This document shows positions 1-8,966 of a DNA stretch of 64,000 nucleotides, piece after piece (position 1 is the stretch's first letter; the number at the start of each line of letters is the position of its first letter). Origin of the DNA: Rhodobiaceae bacterium. Its GTDB lineage: Bacteria; Pseudomonadota; Alphaproteobacteria; Rhizobiales; Tepidamorphaceae. The position numbers were made by a program, and so were the translations under genes. The notes under the pieces were generated by a model. The model was not told where the DNA came from and made no database searches. It saw only the letters and a list, made by a program, of their open reading frames with translations. The stretch is taken from the NCBI GenBank assembly GCA_020637855.1, contig JACKJR010000003.1:186001-250000 (forward strand), given 5' to 3'.

Positions 1-598
1 CGTGAACGGCAGGGGCAACATCGCGCGCCATCCAGACCGGCACGATGGAAACCAGAAAGGCCGCCAGTCCGACCAGGAAAGGCGCCAGCCCGTCCGAGCC
101 TGTCATGGCGAGCACGGCAGGCCCCGCGGCAAAGCCTGCCGATAGAACGGATGCGTAGATGCCCATGATGACGCCGCGGCGGGCCTCGTCGGCTGCGGAG
201 TTGATCCAGAATTCCGCGATCACGAATGTGAAGGTTGCCGCGCCCGTGAATGCGAAGCGGATCGGGAACCATGCCCATGTCGGCGTGAACGGGAGGGCAA
301 GCAGACAAACCGCGCATGTGAGGATGGAGCCGACAAGCAGGGGAATGGCACCGTAGCGGCCTGCGAGCGGGGCTGCGAAGGGCGCGGCGAAAAGGGCCGC
401 GACGCCGGCAGTGGCGGTGTTCATGCCGATCAGCGTGTCGGTTTCACCACGCGCTTCGAGCACCAGAGACAGCAGCGGGAACGACAGCGATATGCTGAAA
501 CCGGAAATGGAGATGCAGGCGATCGCGGCGGCAATGGCGCGCGGATCGCCAAAAGAGGAGAATGGCTTGCGAAATCCGTTGTTGGCCGGCGTGTTCAT
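1..598 (-). CDS. MFS transporter, truncated by the window edge
   Basis: The reverse strand reads from an ATG at 598 and stays open past base 1, so only the N-terminal ~199 residues are present. The translation starts MNTPANNGFRKP and then gives alternating hydrophobic stretches with glycine- and alanine-rich helices. It includes a short loop with the sequence GRYGAIPLL after the second or third helix, which resembles the conserved loop of major facilitator superfamily permeases. About six transmembrane helices are visible, half of a usual 12-helix permease. The substrate cannot be read from this part. It lies downstream of the Nudix gene on the same strand, with a 75-base gap, and may be independent of it. 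Confidence 0.75.
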   Translation of the reverse strand, partial: MNTPANNGFRKPFSSFGDPRAIAAAIACISISGFSISLSFPLLSLVLEARGETDTLIGMNTATAGVAALFAAPFAAPLAGRYGAIPLLVGSILTCAVCLLALPFTPTWAWFPIRFAFTGAATFTFVIAEFWINSAADEARRGVIMGIYASVLSAGFAAGPAVLAMTGSDGLAPFLVGLAAFLVSIVPVWMARDVAPAVH

Positions 599-673
599 GG
601 GCGCTGTGTAGCGCTATTCACGTCTTGGGGATACGCCAATCCGGTATCGCCGGAATGCTGCCGCGACAGCCGT

Positions 674-1411
674 TCAGACGATTTCGCGGATGAAGCGTCC
701 GCGTACCCAGTGGTAGTACGGGACGGGGAGATCGCGGCTCAGATCCGGATCCTCCTTGAGTCGGCCTGAGAGCTCCTCCAGCACAACGGAGGTGATTGTC
801 GGCAGTTTCAGTTCGGAGGTTTCCGTGACCGGCATCCAGACCAGCTTTTCCAGTTCTTCCGACGGGCGCATCAGCGCGTCGGTCGAGTGGCCCGTCTGCG
901 TCATGTCGATGGCGAAGAAGCGGGTGTCGAAACGGCGCGGGCGCCGTGGCGGGGTGATGGCGCGGGCAACGAAACGCAGAACGGACAGATCGGGCGCAAG
1001 ACCGAGGCCGAAGAAATCCGTCCAGTCCGTTGCCCTGGGAGCGCAGGTGTCATGTGGCTTGCCGATGGCGATGCCGGTTTCCTCGAAGACCTCGCGAATC
1101 GCGGCAAGTCCCAGTGCGCGGGCGCGGTGTGCGCCTTTGCCCTGTTTCATCTCGCCAAGAAGGCGGGTCTGCACGGCGGGCTGAAGTTCTGCGGCAGCGG
1201 GGATGTAGCCGTCGGTCCGGTCGACACGTCCGCCGGGAAACACATACATGCCGGGCAGGAAGACATGCCGGTCATGGCGCCTTCCCATCAGGACGCGCGG
1301 CTCGTTTTCGCTGCGATCGAGCATGATGACGGTGGCGGCATCCTTCGGGCGCTGGTTCTTCCAGCGCTGTTCGCGCTCCGCATTGGTCAGCCTTTCCGCA
1401 AGGTCGGCCAT
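674..1411 (-). CDS. Nudix hydrolase family protein
   Basis: A 245-residue protein beginning MADLAERLTN. It has an N-terminal strand with AATVIMLDR and PGMYVFPGGRVD, followed after an insertion by the Nudix-box helix AIREVFEETGIAIG, which carries the REVFEETG metal-binding core. The family hydrolyses nucleoside diphosphates linked to other groups; the longer spacing between PGGRVD and the helix matches the NUDT19-like subgroup, for which CoA derivatives are possible substrates. That substrate is inference. The ATG at 1411 overlaps the stop of the upstream DUF983 gene by one base (TGATG), so the two are probably translationally coupled. A longer upstream reading frame runs into the DUF983 gene and was not used as the start. 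Confidence 0.85.
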   Translation of the reverse strand: MADLAERLTNAEREQRWKNQRPKDAATVIMLDRSENEPRVLMGRRHDRHVFLPGMYVFPGGRVDRTDGYIPAAAELQPAVQTRLLGEMKQGKGAHRARALGLAAIREVFEETGIAIGKPHDTCAPRATDWTDFFGLGLAPDLSVLRFVARAITPPRRPRRFDTRFFAIDMTQTGHSTDALMRPSEELEKLVWMPVTETSELKLPTITSVVLEELSGRLKEDPDLSRDLPVPYYHWVRGRFIREIV

Positions 1412-1830
1412 CAGGCAGTTTCCTCCGCTTCCTCTCCAAAGCCATGCATCCTGAGCGCCCATTGCAGGCCGATCAATGCCGCCTTGACCGGCGGCAGGAG
1501 CGTCAATGCCAGAATAGTCGCCAGCGGTAGCCACAGCGCCATGTGCACCCAGACCGGCGGGTAGAATGCCATCTCGACCCACAATACGAGCGGCACGACG
1601 ATATGGCCGACGATGAAGATCGTGAAGTAGGGCGGGGCATCGTCGGCGCGGTGATGGTGCAGTTCCTCGCCGCAGTGAGGGCAGGTGTCATTCACTTTCA
1701 AATATGCCCGGTACATCTTGCCGATACCGCAACTGGGGCATTTCAGCGACAGACCGCGCCGCACCGCCTGCCACCAGTCGCGGGCAGGCAGGAGAGGGTG
1801 TTCGGGATTGCCGGTGTATTCGATGGTCAT
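1411..1830 (-). CDS. DUF983 membrane protein with zinc ribbon
   Basis: A 139-residue protein. Residues about 30-55 hold two CPxCG knuckles (CPSCGIGKMY and CPHCGEEL), a likely small zinc ribbon at the cytoplasmic side. Two hydrophobic helices follow (from IFIVGHIVVP and from ALWLPLATIL). This is the DUF983 architecture, common in Alphaproteobacteria and often near rnr or cytochrome oxidase genes; its function is not established. It sits between rnr (8-base gap) and the Nudix gene (one-base overlap), all on the minus strand, suggesting one transcript. Confidence 0.85.
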   Translation of the reverse strand: MTIEYTGNPEHPLLPARDWWQAVRRGLSLKCPSCGIGKMYRAYLKVNDTCPHCGEELHHHRADDAPPYFTIFIVGHIVVPLVLWVEMAFYPPVWVHMALWLPLATILALTLLPPVKAALIGLQWALRMHGFGEEAEETA

Positions 1831-1838
1831 GACAGATC

Positions 1839-4157
1839 CTACTTGCGGCGCCGGATGGCAGCGCGTCTTCGCGTATTGCCGCGCGGGGCATGTCTTGTCC
1901 GCTCGCGAAGCTTCTTGCGTTCAGAAGCCGGCAGTTTGCGGCCATGGGAGAGAATCTCAAAGCGCAGCATGCCGGCGACGGGAACCGCTTCTATCAGCCG
2001 GACCTCGCAATCGTCACCAAGACGGAATGCCTCACCGGTGGCATCACTGACAAGCTGCTGGCCGGTTTCGTCATAACGCCAGTAATTGCCGTCGATGGAG
2101 GCCGCCGGAATATAGCCGTCGGCGCCGGTGTCGTTGAGTTTCACGAACATGCCGGACCGCGTCACGCCGGCGATGCGGCCGGCAAAGCGGCTGCCGACCC
2201 GGTCGGCGAGGAAATGCGCGATGAGCCGGTCGACCGTCTCACGCTCTGCCGCCATGGCGCGGCGCTCGGTCATCGAGATGTGGGCAGAGGTTTCCGCCAG
2301 CTCTTCCGGCTCGTACAGAAAGCCGCCTTCGCCAAGCTTCAGCGACGCTACGAGGGCGCGATGCACGATCAGATCGGCATAGCGGCGGATCGGCGAGGTG
2401 AAGTGGGCATAGCGGCGCAGGTTGAGGCCGAAGTGGCCGTAATTCTCCGGCGTGTATTCGGCCTGCGCCTGGCTTCGCAGGATCACTTCGTTGACGAGCC
2501 CGGCGTTTGGCGTGTCGGCAACCTTCGCCAGGATCTGGTTGAACTGGCGCGGTTGGATTGTCTGCCCCTTGGCGATTGATATATCGATCGTGCGCAGGAA
2601 TTCGCCCAGCGCCGCCAGCTTCTCCTGCGAGGGTGCGTCGTGGGCGCGGTAAACGAGGGGCACGCGCTCTTCTTCCAGCGTTTCTGCGGCGGCGACATTG
2701 GCCGCGATCATGAAGGTCTCGACGAGACGGTGCGCCTCCAGCCGCTCGGGGACGGTAACGCGGGAGACCTTGCCGGCCTTGTCGAGCACCAGCTTGCGCT
2801 CCGGCAGGTCAAGATCGAGTGGGGCGCGTTTGTCCTGCGCCTTCATCAGTGCCTTCCAGGCAGCCCATAACGGCTTCAGGACGGGGTCGAGCAGAGGTCC
2901 GGTATCGGTGTCGTCGTCCTTCGGGTTCGGGCGGCCGTCGATGGCGGCTTGAGCCGTTTCGTAACGCAGCTTGGCGGCGGATTTCATCATGATGCGGGTG
3001 AAGCGATGGCCCGTCTTCACGCCGTCGGCGCCGAACACCATGCGCACCGCAAGCGCCGGGCGGTCTTCCTTTTCACGCAGTGAACAGAGGTCGTTGGAGA
3101 GCCGCTCGGGCAGCATCGGCACGACGCGGCCTGGGAAATAGACCGAGTTGCCGCGTTCGCGCGCGGCCTTGTCCAGTGCGCTGCCTGGGGTCACGTAGCG
3201 TGACACGTCGGCAATCGCGACCCAGACGATATGACCGCCCGGGTTCTTCGGGTCATCGTCGGCTTCGGCGAAGATCGCATCGTCATGATCGCGGGCGTCG
3301 GCGGGATCGATGGTGACGAAGGGCACCTTGCGCAGGTCCTCAAGGCCGGACAGATCGGTCTTTGCCTTGACGGATTCGGCTTCCTCCAGCGCAGCTCGCG
3401 GGAAGTCGAGCGGAATGCCGTGGGTCTCGACCGCGATGCGGCTGACGGCATTTTCATCGGACATCGAACCGATGCGTTCGATGACGCGAGCTTGCGGCAA
3501 ACCGAGGCGGCGGCGCGATTTCAGCGGCTCGACGGCAACCAGCTCGCCCTCGCGGGCATCCTTCGCGTCGCTGTGGTGGACCGCCCATTCCTTGCGGTTC
3601 TTCTTGTCCACCGGCTCGATACGGCCCGATCCGTCGGCGATCTCGCGATAGATGCCCAGGATGCGGGCGCTCGGCTTTTCGAGCACACGGATGACATGGG
3701 CGGTGACGGTGCCGCCGGGCCCAACGGTTTCGCGTTCCTCGTCGTCGATGCGCAGCAGGACACGATCGCCTACGCCGGGGGCGGGCTTGCGTTTCGTCGG
3801 CATGACGAGGATGCGTGGCCCCGCCGCAGGCACGGCCTCCGCGTCTTCGTCTTCCGAGAAACGCTCCGACAGCGTGGCAATCAGTTCGCCGTCGTCGTCT
3901 CGTCCGGTGATGTCGGCAACGACAACAGGGGGCAGGGAGCCCGGAGTGTGCAGTTTCTTGCGCCCGCCGCGCTCGATCAGCCCGTCATCGATCAGGTCGG
4001 CGAGCATGCGTTTAAGCCCGATGCGGGCCGCGCCCTTGATCTTGAACTGCCTTGCGATGTCGCGCTTGGTCGCCTTTTCCGGGTGGGCGGAGACGAAGGC
4101 GAGAATCTCATCGCGCGACGGCAGATGCGGGTCCTTGCGGGTTGGGCGGCGCGCCAA
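1839..4157 (-). CDS. rnr: Ribonuclease R (3'-5' exoribonuclease)
   Basis: RNase R degrades structured RNA processively from the 3' end. Order of domains: an N-terminal winged helix (SRDEILAFVSAHP), cold-shock OB folds, the RNB catalytic domain with the Mg-binding aspartates in IDPADARDHDDAIF, and a C-terminal S1 domain (RIAGVTRSGMFVKLNDTG), ending in a basic tail typical of the family. The length of about 770 residues is usual. I prefer a TTG start at 4157, preceded by GGGG and lying 11 bases after the topA stop. An in-frame GTG at 4211 would add 18 low-complexity residues inside the topA end. The gene follows topA on the same strand, as in many alphaproteobacteria. Confidence 0.95.
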   Translation of the reverse strand: MARRPTRKDPHLPSRDEILAFVSAHPEKATKRDIARQFKIKGAARIGLKRMLADLIDDGLIERGGRKKLHTPGSLPPVVVADITGRDDDGELIATLSERFSEDEDAEAVPAAGPRILVMPTKRKPAPGVGDRVLLRIDDEERETVGPGGTVTAHVIRVLEKPSARILGIYREIADGSGRIEPVDKKNRKEWAVHHSDAKDAREGELVAVEPLKSRRRLGLPQARVIERIGSMSDENAVSRIAVETHGIPLDFPRAALEEAESVKAKTDLSGLEDLRKVPFVTIDPADARDHDDAIFAEADDDPKNPGGHIVWVAIADVSRYVTPGSALDKAARERGNSVYFPGRVVPMLPERLSNDLCSLREKEDRPALAVRMVFGADGVKTGHRFTRIMMKSAAKLRYETAQAAIDGRPNPKDDDTDTGPLLDPVLKPLWAAWKALMKAQDKRAPLDLDLPERKLVLDKAGKVSRVTVPERLEAHRLVETFMIAANVAAAETLEEERVPLVYRAHDAPSQEKLAALGEFLRTIDISIAKGQTIQPRQFNQILAKVADTPNAGLVNEVILRSQAQAEYTPENYGHFGLNLRRYAHFTSPIRRYADLIVHRALVASLKLGEGGFLYEPEELAETSAHISMTERRAMAAERETVDRLIAHFLADRVGSRFAGRIAGVTRSGMFVKLNDTGADGYIPAASIDGNYWRYDETGQQLVSDATGEAFRLGDDCEVRLIEAVPVAGMLRFEILSHGRKLPASERKKLRERTRHAPRGNTRRRAAIRRRK

Positions 4158-4167
4158 GATGACCCCG

Positions 4168-6720
4168 CTACTTTGTACTGGAGCGGCGGCCGCCCTTGCG
4201 CTTGCCACCACCTGATTCAGCCTTGGCCGAGATCAAGGCAGCGGCTTGTTCAAGGTCGATCGATTCCGGGTCCGTGCCGCGCGGGATCGTCGCGTTGATC
4301 TTGCCGTTGGTGACATAGGGCCCGTAGCGGCCAGCCTTCAGTTCGATGGCCCCCAAGTCTGCATGGTCGCCCAGCGGCTTGCCCGGCGTGCCGTTGCGGC
4401 CGCCGCCGCGTTTGGCTTCCTTCTCCGCGATCAGCGTCACGGCGCGGTTGAGGCCGATGGTGAAAACCTCGCCAACCGATTCCAGGTTGGCGTAGATGCG
4501 CCCCTTGTTGACGAAGGGACCATAGCGCCCGATGCCGGCGTAGATCATTTCTCCGCTTTCCGGGTCGGCTCCGACTTCGCGCGGCAGGCGCAGCAGTTCC
4601 AGCGCCTTTTCCAGTTCGATCGTCGCCGGATCGAAATCCTTCGGGATCGTGGCGCGCTTGGGTTTCTCCTTGCCCTCGGCTTCGCCAAGCTGGACGAAGG
4701 GGCCGAAACGGCCGGAACGCGCGGTGACCATGAGCCCGGTTTCAGGATCTTCGCCAAGCTCGCGGATGCCATCCTCGCCAAGCTGCTGGCCTTCGCCTTC
4801 GGCAGCGCCAATCTGGCTGGTGTAGCGGCAATCGGGATAGTTCGAGCAGCCGATGAAGGAACCGAACTTGCCGATCTTCAGGCTCAACCGGCCATCGTCG
4901 CAATTGGGACATTTGCGCGGATCGGTTCCGTCCGCCCTAGGCGGGAACAGATGCTCGCCGAGCATATCGTTGAGCGCGTCGATGACCTGGGCGACCCGCA
5001 GTTCGCGGATGCCTTCGACATGGGCCGAGAAGTCCTTCCAGAACTGCTTGAGAACGCTTTTCCAGTCGATCTCGCCGGCGGAAATGCTGTCGAGCTGCTC
5101 TTCCAGTGCGGCTGTGAAGTCGTATTGAACGTAGCGCTCGAAGAAGCTTTCCAGAAAGGCGATGACGAGGCGGCCCTTGTCCTGCGGCACCATCCGCTTC
5201 TTGTCGAGGGTGACGTAGTCGCGGTCCTGCAGGACCTGCAGCGTGGCGGTATAGGTCGAGGGACGGCCGATGCCGAGCTCTTCCATCCGTTTGATGAGAG
5301 ACGCTTCGGTATAGCGCGGCGGCGGCTCGGTGAAGTGCTGGGTTGCTTCGATTGAGTCCTTGGACGGTTTGTCACCGGCCGCTAGCGGCGGCAGGCGGCG
5401 AGACTCATCGTCATCGTCTGCGTCGTCGCGGCCCTCGATATAGAGCGTCAGGAAGCCGTCGAAACGCATCACGCTGCCGGTTGCGCGCAAGCCGTAGGTC
5501 TTCGCGTTCTTAGCCGTGATCTCGACGGTGGTGCGCTCTAGCTCAGCGGCCTGCATCTGGCTTGCGACTGCGCGCATCCAGATCAGTTCGTAGAGTTTCG
5601 CCATGTCCGGATCGAGTACCTTGCGGACACTGTCGGGATGGCGGGAAACATCTGTCGGGCGGATTGCCTCGTGGGCTTCCTGGGCGTTCTTCGCCTTGGT
5701 CTTGTACATGCGCGGCGAAGCGGGAAGGTAATTGTCGCCATAGCGCTTGCCGATCACGTCGCGGATCGCGGAGATCGCTTCGGGTGCCATCTGCACACCA
5801 TCGGTACGCATGTAGGTGATCAGCCCCTGCGTCTCGCCGTCGATGGCCACACCCTCATAAAGCTTCTGCGCCGTCTGCATGGTGCGCGAGGAGGAAAAGC
5901 CGAGCTTGCGGGACGCCTCCTGCTGCAGGGTCGAGGTCGTGAAGGGCGGATAGGGATTGCGCTTGACCGGCTTGCTCTCGACGCTGTCGACGGTGAAGGA
6001 CGCACCATCGAGATCATCGCGGATCGCGGTGGCGTCCGCTTCGTTGCCGATGTCGAGTTTGTCGAGCTTGTCGCCAGCGACAGAAACAAGGCGGGCATCG
6101 AAGTTCTCTCCGCCGCCGGCTTTCAGCTTTGCGACGATGTTCCAGTATTCCTGCGAGCGGAAGGCCTCGATCTCCGCTTCACGGTCGCAGACAAGCCGCA
6201 GCGCGACGGACTGAACCCGCCCTGCGGAGCGTGCGCCGGGCAGCTTGCGCCACAGTACCGGCGACAGGGTGAAGCCGACGAGGTAGTCGAGTGCGCGGCG
6301 TGCGAGGTAGGCGTCCACAAGGGACGCATCGATCTCGCGGGGGTGCGCCATCGCGTCGAGCACGGCGGATTTGGTGATCGCGTTGAAGACGACCCTTTGA
6401 ACGCCGGCGGATTTCAGCGCGCCCTTCTTTTTCAGCACTTCAAGCACGTGCCAGGAAATGGCCTCGCCCTCGCGGTCGGGGTCGGTTGCGAGAATCAGCT
6501 TGTCGGAGCCCTTGACCGCGCTGGCGATCTCGTTGAGCCGCTTTTGTGCCTTCGGGTCGACGGACCATTTCATTGCGAAATCGGTGTCGGGGTCGACGGA
6601 ACCGTCCTTGGCCGGCAGGTCGCGGACGTGCCCATAGGACGCAAAGACCTGGTAATCACGGCCAAGGTATTTGTTGATGGTCTTGGCCTTGGCCGGGGAT
6701 TCGACGATCACGACGTTCAT
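4168..6720 (-). CDS. topA: DNA topoisomerase I
   Basis: Type IA topoisomerase that relaxes negative supercoils. The 850-residue product opens with the TOPRIM strand MNVVIVESPAKAK and has the acidic motif ATDPDREGEAISWH near residue 80. The catalytic tyrosine is Y303 in ITYMRTDG. The C-terminal part holds a CPNC...CSNYPDC zinc ribbon and at least three repeats carrying GRFGPFV or GRYGPYV, each near an IP-type loop, typical of alphaproteobacterial TopA. The tail is lysine and arginine rich. The ATG at 6720 is chosen because it starts exactly at the conserved TOPRIM strand; the frame is open further upstream but with no conserved sequence. Confidence 0.97.
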   Translation of the reverse strand: MNVVIVESPAKAKTINKYLGRDYQVFASYGHVRDLPAKDGSVDPDTDFAMKWSVDPKAQKRLNEIASAVKGSDKLILATDPDREGEAISWHVLEVLKKKGALKSAGVQRVVFNAITKSAVLDAMAHPREIDASLVDAYLARRALDYLVGFTLSPVLWRKLPGARSAGRVQSVALRLVCDREAEIEAFRSQEYWNIVAKLKAGGGENFDARLVSVAGDKLDKLDIGNEADATAIRDDLDGASFTVDSVESKPVKRNPYPPFTTSTLQQEASRKLGFSSSRTMQTAQKLYEGVAIDGETQGLITYMRTDGVQMAPEAISAIRDVIGKRYGDNYLPASPRMYKTKAKNAQEAHEAIRPTDVSRHPDSVRKVLDPDMAKLYELIWMRAVASQMQAAELERTTVEITAKNAKTYGLRATGSVMRFDGFLTLYIEGRDDADDDDESRRLPPLAAGDKPSKDSIEATQHFTEPPPRYTEASLIKRMEELGIGRPSTYTATLQVLQDRDYVTLDKKRMVPQDKGRLVIAFLESFFERYVQYDFTAALEEQLDSISAGEIDWKSVLKQFWKDFSAHVEGIRELRVAQVIDALNDMLGEHLFPPRADGTDPRKCPNCDDGRLSLKIGKFGSFIGCSNYPDCRYTSQIGAAEGEGQQLGEDGIRELGEDPETGLMVTARSGRFGPFVQLGEAEGKEKPKRATIPKDFDPATIELEKALELLRLPREVGADPESGEMIYAGIGRYGPFVNKGRIYANLESVGEVFTIGLNRAVTLIAEKEAKRGGGRNGTPGKPLGDHADLGAIELKAGRYGPYVTNGKINATIPRGTDPESIDLEQAAALISAKAESGGGKRKGGRRSSTK

Positions 6721-6999
6721 GCAGATGCTTACCGATTCGGTGGAATTCACAGGACAGATAATGGCGTGACGCTCCGCACGCCACCCAAGGCTGCGTTTGG
6801 GCCGCAGGAAAATGGGGAAAGGATCGCCGGGTGTCAAACGGAACCGGAGATACACGCTATGGTAGTAAAATATACAATATGCCTTTTATAATTGTATTTC
6901 TGCTGTAGGATGGGTTCCAGATCGGTTTCAACACCCCTACAAGGCCGGATGGTGATGGCAACCGCAGTTCGGGATCAAAAATCGTCTCCGGGAGAGGTC

Positions 7000-7170
7000 A
7001 TGGATCCTTCTGATCCGGCGCATGTGGCCTCATACATCGAGGAAATGACCGCAGAGCTCGTGCCTATGGCTCAAAGTGGGGGAATGGATTTTCTCGCTTA
7101 TCTGCTTGAATTGGCGCGCATGGAGGCGCAAACGCGCGCAAACGAGCCGATCATTGATGAAAACGGATAG
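7000..7170 (+). CDS. Small conserved-looking protein, unknown function
   Basis: Reads on the plus strand between the divergent topA start and the dprA stop. From the ATG at 7000 it encodes 56 residues (MDPSDPAHVASYIEEM...), with an amphipathic helical pattern through MDFLAYLLELARMEAQ. I prefer this start because GGAGAGG lies directly before it (6991-6997). In-frame ATGs at 6949 and 6955 would add 15-17 residues. A perfect TATAAT at 6887-6892 could be the -10 element of its promoter, although no good -35 was seen. Short proteins of this pattern (IEEMT...LAYLLELA) occur in Rhizobiales, but I know no function. Confidence 0.6.
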   Translation: MDPSDPAHVASYIEEMTAELVPMAQSGGMDFLAYLLELARMEAQTRANEPIIDENG

Positions 7171-7172
7171 AA

Positions 7173-8285
7173 TCAGCCACTCGCAATCGTGAAGCGGTTT
7201 CCGGAGTGACGGCGCGCGCGTCCCGCCAGTTCCATTTCCAGCAACGCGCCCTGAACCTGCGCTGCCGGCGCATTGGTTTCCCGGATCAATACATCGATGC
7301 CGACAGGCGAGGGGCTGAGCAGCCCTGCCAGGCGGTCCGTCAGCCCCGCATCGGGAATATCCACGATCCAATCCGTTTCGCCGTTTTCCTGGGCGTTGGA
7401 CAAAAGGTCGCGTTCACGCGCCAGCATGGGTGCGATGACATCCAGGATGTGTTCGGTTTTCCCGGTCAGGACCGCGCCGTCGCGGATCAGCCGATTGGTG
7501 CCTTCGGCACGCGGGTCAAGCGGTGAACCCGGTACGGCGAAGACCTCTCGATTCTGTTCCAGTGCAAACCTGGCGGTGATCAGCGAGCCGGAACGCGCTG
7601 CCGCCTCGATGACGACGACGCCAAGCGCGCAGCCTGAAATGATCCGGTTGCGGCGCGGAAAATCGCGGCTGCGCGGGGTATGGGCGGGCGGCATTTCGGT
7701 TGCCAGCATGCCTATCTCCAGAATCCGGTCCGCAAGGGGTAAGTGCTGTTCGGGGTAAACCCGGCCGATGCCACCGGCAAGGACCGCGACTGTGCCGTGA
7801 TCGAGGGCCGCTTCATGGGCGGCAGCATCTATGCCGAGCGCCAGTCCAGAGACGACGACAAACCCCGCTTCTCCAAGTTCGGTTGCGAAGGTGCGTGCAA
7901 GCTGGCGCCCGCCGGCGGATGCATTGCGCGCGCCGACGATGGCGACCATCGGCTGCTGTGCGGCAGCAAGGTTGCCGCTGACGCACAGCAGCGGCGGCGA
8001 CTGGTCGATATGGGCAAGGCGTGGCGGGTAGCCGGTTTCGCCGAAAGCGACATATTGCCCGCCATGGCGTCTGGCTTCGGCCAGTTCGCGTTCGATATCT
8101 TCCTGTGCAGGGATGCGGATCGGGCGCGACAGGCCGCCGCGGCGCGACACTTCCGGCAGGGCTTCGAGCGCTGCAGCAGCGCCGCCAAAGCGGTTGATCA
8201 GCAGGCGGAAGGTGGCGGGGCCGACATTTTCGGCACGCAGCAACCGGAGCCAGTCGAACCGTTGCTGGTCCGTCAGGCCGGCCAT
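7173..8285 (-). CDS. dprA: DNA processing protein DprA
   Basis: DprA/Smf binds incoming single-stranded DNA and loads RecA during transformation. The 370-residue protein has an N-terminal helix-hairpin region (DQQRFDWLRLLRAENVGP) and a Rossmann core with VAIVGARNASAGGRQLA, VVVSGLALGIDAAAH and FPRRNRIISG. EAAARSGSLITARFALEQ follows, and then a C-terminal winged helix. The ATG at 8285 is used because the preceding in-frame residues are an unconserved, arginine-rich stretch overlapping plsY. It is separated from plsY by 5 bases and belongs to the pyrB-plsY-dprA-topA-rnr strand block. Its presence does not prove natural competence, since dprA is widely retained. Confidence 0.95.
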   Translation of the reverse strand: MAGLTDQQRFDWLRLLRAENVGPATFRLLINRFGGAAAALEALPEVSRRGGLSRPIRIPAQEDIERELAEARRHGGQYVAFGETGYPPRLAHIDQSPPLLCVSGNLAAAQQPMVAIVGARNASAGGRQLARTFATELGEAGFVVVSGLALGIDAAAHEAALDHGTVAVLAGGIGRVYPEQHLPLADRILEIGMLATEMPPAHTPRSRDFPRRNRIISGCALGVVVIEAAARSGSLITARFALEQNREVFAVPGSPLDPRAEGTNRLIRDGAVLTGKTEHILDVIAPMLARERDLLSNAQENGETDWIVDIPDAGLTDRLAGLLSPSPVGIDVLIRETNAPAAQVQGALLEMELAGRARRHSGNRFTIASG

Positions 8286-8290
8286 GCGCC

Positions 8291-8932
8291 TTATGATCCT
8301 TCCGTGGCGGGCGTCTTCGACTTGCCGCCAATGCGCGATTCGGTTCCCTGCAACAGCCGGGAGATGTTCGCCCTGTGCGCGTACCATGACAGCGCACCCA
8401 GCACGGCCATGGCGAACGCGATGTCCGTGCGTCCGAACAGGGCGCATGCGATGGGGACGGCCAGCGTTGCGCAGAGTGCCGCAAGCGATGAATAGCGCAG
8501 CAGGAAGGCGACCGAGAGCCAGACCGCCGCGAAAACGAGCGCTGCCTTGAACATCAGGGCAATGGTGACGCCGAGATAGGTGGCAACGCCCTTGCCGCCC
8601 TTGAACGACAGCCAGACCGGGAAGAGATGTCCGAGAAACGCACCGATGCCAGCTGGAATGCCGGCAAGGGGGACGAAGTGGCTTGCAATCAGAACGGCTG
8701 CTGTTCCCTTGAGCGCATCAGCGAACAAGGTTGCCGCCGCAAGTCCCTTGCGCCCGGTGCGCAGGACATTGGTTGCGCCGATATTGCCGGAACCGATGGC
8801 GCGGATGTCGCCGAGGCCGGCGGACTTCGTCAGCAGCAGGCCGAAGGGGACAGAGCCGAGCAGATAGCCGAACGCTGCGGCAACCAATGCGCTCAGCGGA
8901 TTGGATGACAGGAATTCGAGCAATGCCGCCAT
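8291..8932 (-). CDS. plsY: Acyl-phosphate:glycerol-3-phosphate acyltransferase PlsY
   Basis: Integral membrane enzyme that makes lysophosphatidate from acyl-phosphate and glycerol-3-phosphate, the first committed step of phospholipid synthesis. The 213-residue protein has about five helices and the three family motifs: GYLLGSVPFG near residue 22, the glycine-rich phosphate loop GSGNIGATNVLR, and SFKGGKGVATYLG in the third conserved region. It lies between the pyrC-like gene (34-base gap) and dprA (5-base gap) on the same strand. Confidence 0.96.
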   Translation of the reverse strand: MAALLEFLSSNPLSALVAAAFGYLLGSVPFGLLLTKSAGLGDIRAIGSGNIGATNVLRTGRKGLAAATLFADALKGTAAVLIASHFVPLAGIPAGIGAFLGHLFPVWLSFKGGKGVATYLGVTIALMFKAALVFAAVWLSVAFLLRYSSLAALCATLAVPIACALFGRTDIAFAMAVLGALSWYAHRANISRLLQGTESRIGGKSKTPATEGS

Positions 8933-8966
8933 ATTTCCCCCGATCGGCGCAGTTCGAGCGCCTCAT

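Noticed and set aside
5638..6891. Open frame of ~415 codons opposite topA
   Set aside because: Antisense to conserved TopA sequence; composition typical of a shadow frame.
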